Assembly (NCBI GenBank): GCA_937983055.1
Contig: CALJLA010000265.1
Location: forward strand, 1-8,879
Direction of reading: 5' to 3'
DNA: 8,879 nucleotides
Source of the DNA: an uncultured Pseudomonadota bacterium
GTDB lineage: Bacteria > Pseudomonadota > Gammaproteobacteria > Burkholderiales > Eutrophovitaceae
Numbering within the stretch: the stretch's first letter is position 1; each line of letters opens with the position of its first letter. The position numbers and the translations under genes were made by a program. The notes beneath the pieces are model-generated. The model ran no database searches. It was given only the letters and a program-made list of their open reading frames with translations, and had not been told where the DNA came from. Shown in pieces: positions 5,465 through 8,879 of the stretch.

Positions 5465-8400
5465 CTAGAGCAGCACGCGCTCGATGCCGCCGCGGTTCGC
5501 CTGCTCGACGTAGCGCTGCATCCAGTCGGGACCGAGCAAGTGCTTCGCCATCTCGACCACGATGTAATCGGCGTCGACCCCGGTGTCGTCCTGGTAACGC
5601 GACAGTCCCTGCAGGCACGACGGGCACGACGTCAGGATCTTGACCGCGCCCTGGTGGCCCTGGGCGCGGATGTCGCCGATGCCGCGCTCCATTTCCTGCT
5701 GCTTGCGAAAGCGCACCTGGGTCGAGATGTCGGGACGGGTGGTGGCCAGCGTGCCAGATTCGCCGCAACAGCGGTCGTTGGCCGCCACGCCGGTGCCCAT
5801 CAGCTCGTTGACCACCTTCAGCGGCTGGTAGGTCTTCATCGGCGTGTGGCAGGGGTCGTGGTACATGTAGCGCACGCCGCTCACGCCCTCGAGCCGCAGA
5901 TCCTTTTCCAGCAGATATTCATGGATGTCGAGCAGCCGGCAGCCGGGAAAAATCTTGTCGAATTCGTAGTGCTGCAGTTGATCCATGCAGGTGCCGCAGG
6001 ACACCACCACGGTCTTGATGTCCAGGTAGTTGAGCGTGTTCGCAACCCGGTGCAGCAGCACCCGGTTGTCGGTGATGATCTTCTGCCCCTTGTCCTGTTC
6101 GCCGGCCGAGGTCTGCGGGTAGCCGCAGCACAGGTAGCCGGGCGGCAGCACGGTGATCGCGCCAACCTCGAACAACATCGCCTGCGTGGCGAGCCCCACC
6201 TGGGAGAACAGCCGCTCGCTGCCGCAGCCGGGAAAGTAGAACACCGCGTCGGAATCGTCGTTCGCCTTGGCCGGGTTGCGGATGACCGGCACGATAGCCT
6301 TGTCCTCGATGTCGAGCAGCGCGCGCGAGGTTTTCTTCGGCAGCCCGCCCGGCATCGGCTTGTTGATGAAATGGATGACCTGCGCCTTTACCGGCGGACG
6401 GCCCAGGGTGGCGGGCGGACGCCGCACCTGCCCCTGCACCAGTCCGAGGGCGCGCGCCGCTCGGTAGGCCAGGCGCTGGGCCCGGTAGCCCCAGTCGATC
6501 ATCAGCTTGCGGGTGAGCTTGACGGTGGCAGGATCGCTCGCATTGAGGAAGAACATCGCCGCTGCCGTGCCGGCATTGAATTTCTTCTTGCCGTGCTTGC
6601 GCAGGAAGTTGCGCATGGCGACCGATACGTCGCCATAGTCGATGTCGACCGGACAGGGGTTCGCGCACTTGTGGCACACGGTGCAGTGATCCGCCACGTC
6701 GCCGAATTCGTCGAAATGCTTGAGCGAGACGCCGCGCCGGGTCTGCTCCTCGTACAGGAAGGCCTCGATCAGCAGCGAGGTGGCGAGGATCTTGTTGCGC
6801 GGGGAATACAACAGATTGGCACGCGGCACGTGGGTGGCGCACACCGGCTTGCACTTGCCGCAACGCAGGCAGTCCTTGATCGAATCGGAGATCTCGCCGA
6901 TTTCGCTCTGCTCGAGGATCAGGCTTTCCAGCTCCAGCAGGTTGAAGCTGGGCGTGTAGGCGCGCTCGAGGTTGCCGCCATCGAGCAGCTTGCCCTTGTT
7001 GAAGCGCTGCTCGGGATCGATCTCGTGCTTGTAGCGGCGGAACGCCTCGATCTCGCCGGCGTCGAGATAATCGAGCTTGGTGATGCCGATGCCATGCTCG
7101 CCCGAGATCACGCCCCCCAGCGAGCGCGCCAGCTTCATGATGCGCGCCACTGCGGCATTGGCTTCCTGCAGCATGCCGTAGTCGTCGGAGTTGACCGGAA
7201 TATTGGTGTGCACGTTGCCGTCGCCGGCGTGCATGTGCAGCGCCACGAAAATCCGGCTCTTCAGCACGCGCTTGTGCACGGCATCGATCTCGGCGCGCAG
7301 CGGCTCGAACGCCCGCCCGTCAAACACCTGCATCAGCGCCTCGCGCACCTCCAGCTTCCAGGACACCCGCAGCACGTAATCGCGCAGCGCCTCGAACACC
7401 GTGACCGGCGCGCGGCCGCCGGTGTCCGCCGCGCCGTAGCGCGCAGTGTAGTCGGCGAAAGGCGCGTCGAGATGGTCGGCCAGCCACTGCCAGCGCCCGC
7501 GCGCCGTGCGCACCGTCTCGAGCGCGGCGAGCGGCAGCTCGCCGAGCACGCCGGCGCGCGCCTCGCGGTCGACTTCCGGATGCAGCGGCAGCTCGCCCGA
7601 GAGAAACTGCTCCAGCGCGTCCATCAGCCGCAGCTTGTTGGCGAGCGAGAGTTCGATGTTGATACGCTCGATCCCGTCCGAGTAATCGCCAAGGCGCTCG
7701 AGCGGGATCACCACGTCTTCGTTGATCTTGAAGGCGTTGGTGTGGCGGGCGATGGCGGCGGTGCGCGCCCGGTCGAGCCAGAATTTCTTGCGCGTCTCGG
7801 CGCTGACCGCGACGAAGCCCTCGCCATGTCGCGCGTTGGCGATCTGCACCACGCGCGACGCCGCCTTGCCGACGGCGTCCTCGTCGTCGCCCACCACGTC
7901 GGCCAGCAGCACCATCTTCGGCCGACCGCCGCGCTTCGCCTTGGCGGCATAGCCCACCGCGCGCAGGTAGCGCTCGTCGAGGTGCTCGAGGCCCGCGAGA
8001 ATGGCGCCGCCGGGCCGTTCGTCGAGGAAGCGCTTGATTTCGACAATGGAGGGCACCGCCTCGGCCACCGTGCCGTAGAACTCGAGACACACCGTGCGGG
8101 TGAACGCCGGCATGCGGTGCAGGATGAAGCGCGCCGAGGTAATGATGCCATCGCAGCCTTCCTTCTGCACCCCGGGGAGGCCGGAGAGGAACTTGTCGGT
8201 CACGTCCTTGCCCAGCCCTTCCTTGCGGAACGACCTGCCGGCGATCTCCAGGATCTCGGGCTCGCCCACCGGCGTGCGCCCGTCGGGGAGAAAGCGCGAC
8301 AGCCGGAACTGCGTCTTGTCGGCATCATGGATCTTGCCGAGGTTGTGCCCGACGCGCTCGACCAGAAGAATGTTGCCGTCCGGCATGACCATGCGCCACC

Positions 8401-8879
8401 AGGCGAGGTTGTCGACTGCGGTGCCCCACAGCACTGCTTTCTTGCCGCCGGCGTTCATCGCGATGTTGCCGCCGATGCACGAGGCGTCGGCCGAGGTCGG
8501 GTCCACCGCGAACACCAGGCCGGCCGCTTCCGCGGCTTCCATCACGCGCTTGGTCACCACGCCGGCGCCGCAGTCGATGGTGGGCACATCGCGGTCGAGC
8601 CCCGGCAGGCGAACGCGCTCGACGCGGCCGAGGCGATCGAGCTTCTCGGTATTGATCACCGCCGAATGCCGGTCCAGCGGCACCGCGCCGCCGGTGTAGC
8701 CGGTGCCGCCGCCACGCGGAATGATGGTCAGGCCGAGGTCGATACAGGCCCTGACCAGACCCGCCACCTCTTCCTCGGTGTCGGGATACAGCACCACGAA
8801 CGGATACTCCACCCGCCAGTCGGTGGCATCGGTCACATGCGATACGCGGGCAAGGCCGTCGAAGGCCACGTTGTCGCGC
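5465..8879 (-). CDS. Large FAD-linked oxidase/Fe-S oxidoreductase (DUF3683 type, D-2-hydroxyacid dehydrogenase-like), 5'-partial
   Basis: One polypeptide joins a GlcD-like flavin dehydrogenase to a GlcF/HdrD-like Fe-S module. Counting from the GTG at 8869: FAD-binding PCMH domain about 20-255 (IIPRGGGTGYTGGAVPL at 49-65; DPTSADASCIGGNIAMNAGG at 123-142); FAD-oxidase C-terminal domain about 260-630 (ALHMHAGDGNVHTNIPV; GGVISGEHGIGITKLDYL); two 4Fe-4S motifs (C667, C670, C673, C677 and C729, C732, C735, C739); then two CCG cysteine domains (C882, C914/C915, C958, C961 and C1007, C1034/C1035, C1082, C1085). By homology it should oxidise a D-2-hydroxyacid and pass electrons from FAD through the clusters to an unknown acceptor. 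The substrate cannot be read from sequence; E. coli YdiJ has a similar layout. The frame stays open to the right edge (RDN precedes the GTG valine), so this GTG is not the true start. Relatives carry an extra DUF3683 region of roughly 140 residues there, lying outside the window. Confidence 0.92.
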   Translation of the reverse strand, partial: RDNVAFDGLARVSHVTDATDWRVEYPFVVLYPDTEEEVAGLVRACIDLGLTIIPRGGGTGYTGGAVPLDRHSAVINTEKLDRLGRVERVRLPGLDRDVPTIDCGAGVVTKRVMEAAEAAGLVFAVDPTSADASCIGGNIAMNAGGKKAVLWGTAVDNLAWWRMVMPDGNILLVERVGHNLGKIHDADKTQFRLSRFLPDGRTPVGEPEILEIAGRSFRKEGLGKDVTDKFLSGLPGVQKEGCDGIITSARFILHRMPAFTRTVCLEFYGTVAEAVPSIVEIKRFLDERPGGAILAGLEHLDERYLRAVGYAAKAKRGGRPKMVLLADVVGDDEDAVGKAASRVVQIANARHGEGFVAVSAETRKKFWLDRARTAAIARHTNAFKINEDVVIPLERLGDYSDGIERINIELSLANKLRLMDALEQFLSGELPLHPEVDREARAGVLGELPLAALETVRTARGRWQWLADHLDAPFADYTARYGAADTGGRAPVTVFEALRDYVLRVSWKLEVREALMQVFDGRAFEPLRAEIDAVHKRVLKSRIFVALHMHAGDGNVHTNIPVNSDDYGMLQEANAAVARIMKLARSLGGVISGEHGIGITKLDYLDAGEIEAFRRYKHEIDPEQRFNKGKLLDGGNLERAYTPSFNLLELESLILEQSEIGEISDSIKDCLRCGKCKPVCATHVPRANLLYSPRNKILATSLLIEAFLYEEQTRRGVSLKHFDEFGDVADHCTVCHKCANPCPVDIDYGDVSVAMRNFLRKHGKKKFNAGTAAAMFFLNASDPATVKLTRKLMIDWGYRAQRLAYRAARALGLVQGQVRRPPATLGRPPVKAQVIHFINKPMPGGLPKKTSRALLDIEDKAIVPVIRNPAKANDDSDAVFYFPGCGSERLFSQVGLATQAMLFEVGAITVLPPGYLCCGYPQTSAGEQDKGQKIITDNRVLLHRVANTLNYLDIKTVVVSCGTCMDQLQHYEFDKIFPGCRLLDIHEYLLEKDLRLEGVSGVRYMYHDPCHTPMKTYQPLKVVNELMGTGVAANDRCCGESGTLATTRPDISTQVRFRKQQEMERGIGDIRAQGHQGAVKILTSCPSCLQGLSRYQDDTGVDADYIVVEMAKHLLGPDWMQRYVEQANRGGIERVLL

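Noticed and set aside
8094..8699. Open frame of 201 residues on the plus strand
   Set aside because: It lies opposite the FAD-binding domain of the large dehydrogenase, whose motifs are intact. The Ser/Arg-rich translation has no domain signs.

Overview
The window is GC-rich, densely packed bacterial chromosome. The gene set points to a betaproteobacterium, probably near Rhodocyclales (Azoarcus/Thauera-like). The markers are a DUF971-ubiE-ubiJ-ubiB cluster, a phoB-phoR pair, and a very large FAD plus Fe-S dehydrogenase of the DUF3683 type followed by a small HIT gene. The taxonomic call rests on remembered protein families, not on a search. I see no rRNA, tRNA, CRISPR array, insertion sequence or prophage gene.

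Left part (about 1-2750, minus strand): a ubiquinone-biosynthesis operon read right to left. It runs DUF971 protein, UbiE (C-methyltransferase), UbiJ (SCP2-like lipid-binding accessory factor), UbiB (atypical kinase/ATPase-like). Spacings are 13 nt, a 1-nt stop/start overlap, and 15 nt. UbiB stops after 327 residues, inside its kinase-like fold. The break coincides with a sudden switch to A/C-only sequence in the first ~35 bases of the window, so that end looks like a disruption or a contig-end artefact.

Middle (about 2751-5028): a divergent control region carries a clear three-unit Pho box just upstream of phoB (plus strand). PhoB, the phosphate response regulator, is followed after 82 bp by PhoR, its membrane sensor kinase. 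Together they form the phosphate-starvation two-component system, and the Pho box implies autoregulation. No pst or phoU genes lie in the window.

Right part (5025-8879, minus strand): a large dehydrogenase fuses a GlcD-like FAD module to a GlcF/HdrD-like Fe-S module. Its 5' end lies beyond the right edge. It is followed 17 nt later by a HIT-family protein. The HIT gene converges on phoR, and both stop codons sit in one shared TTAA. All genes appear intact except ubiB (truncated) and the large dehydrogenase (cut by the window edge).
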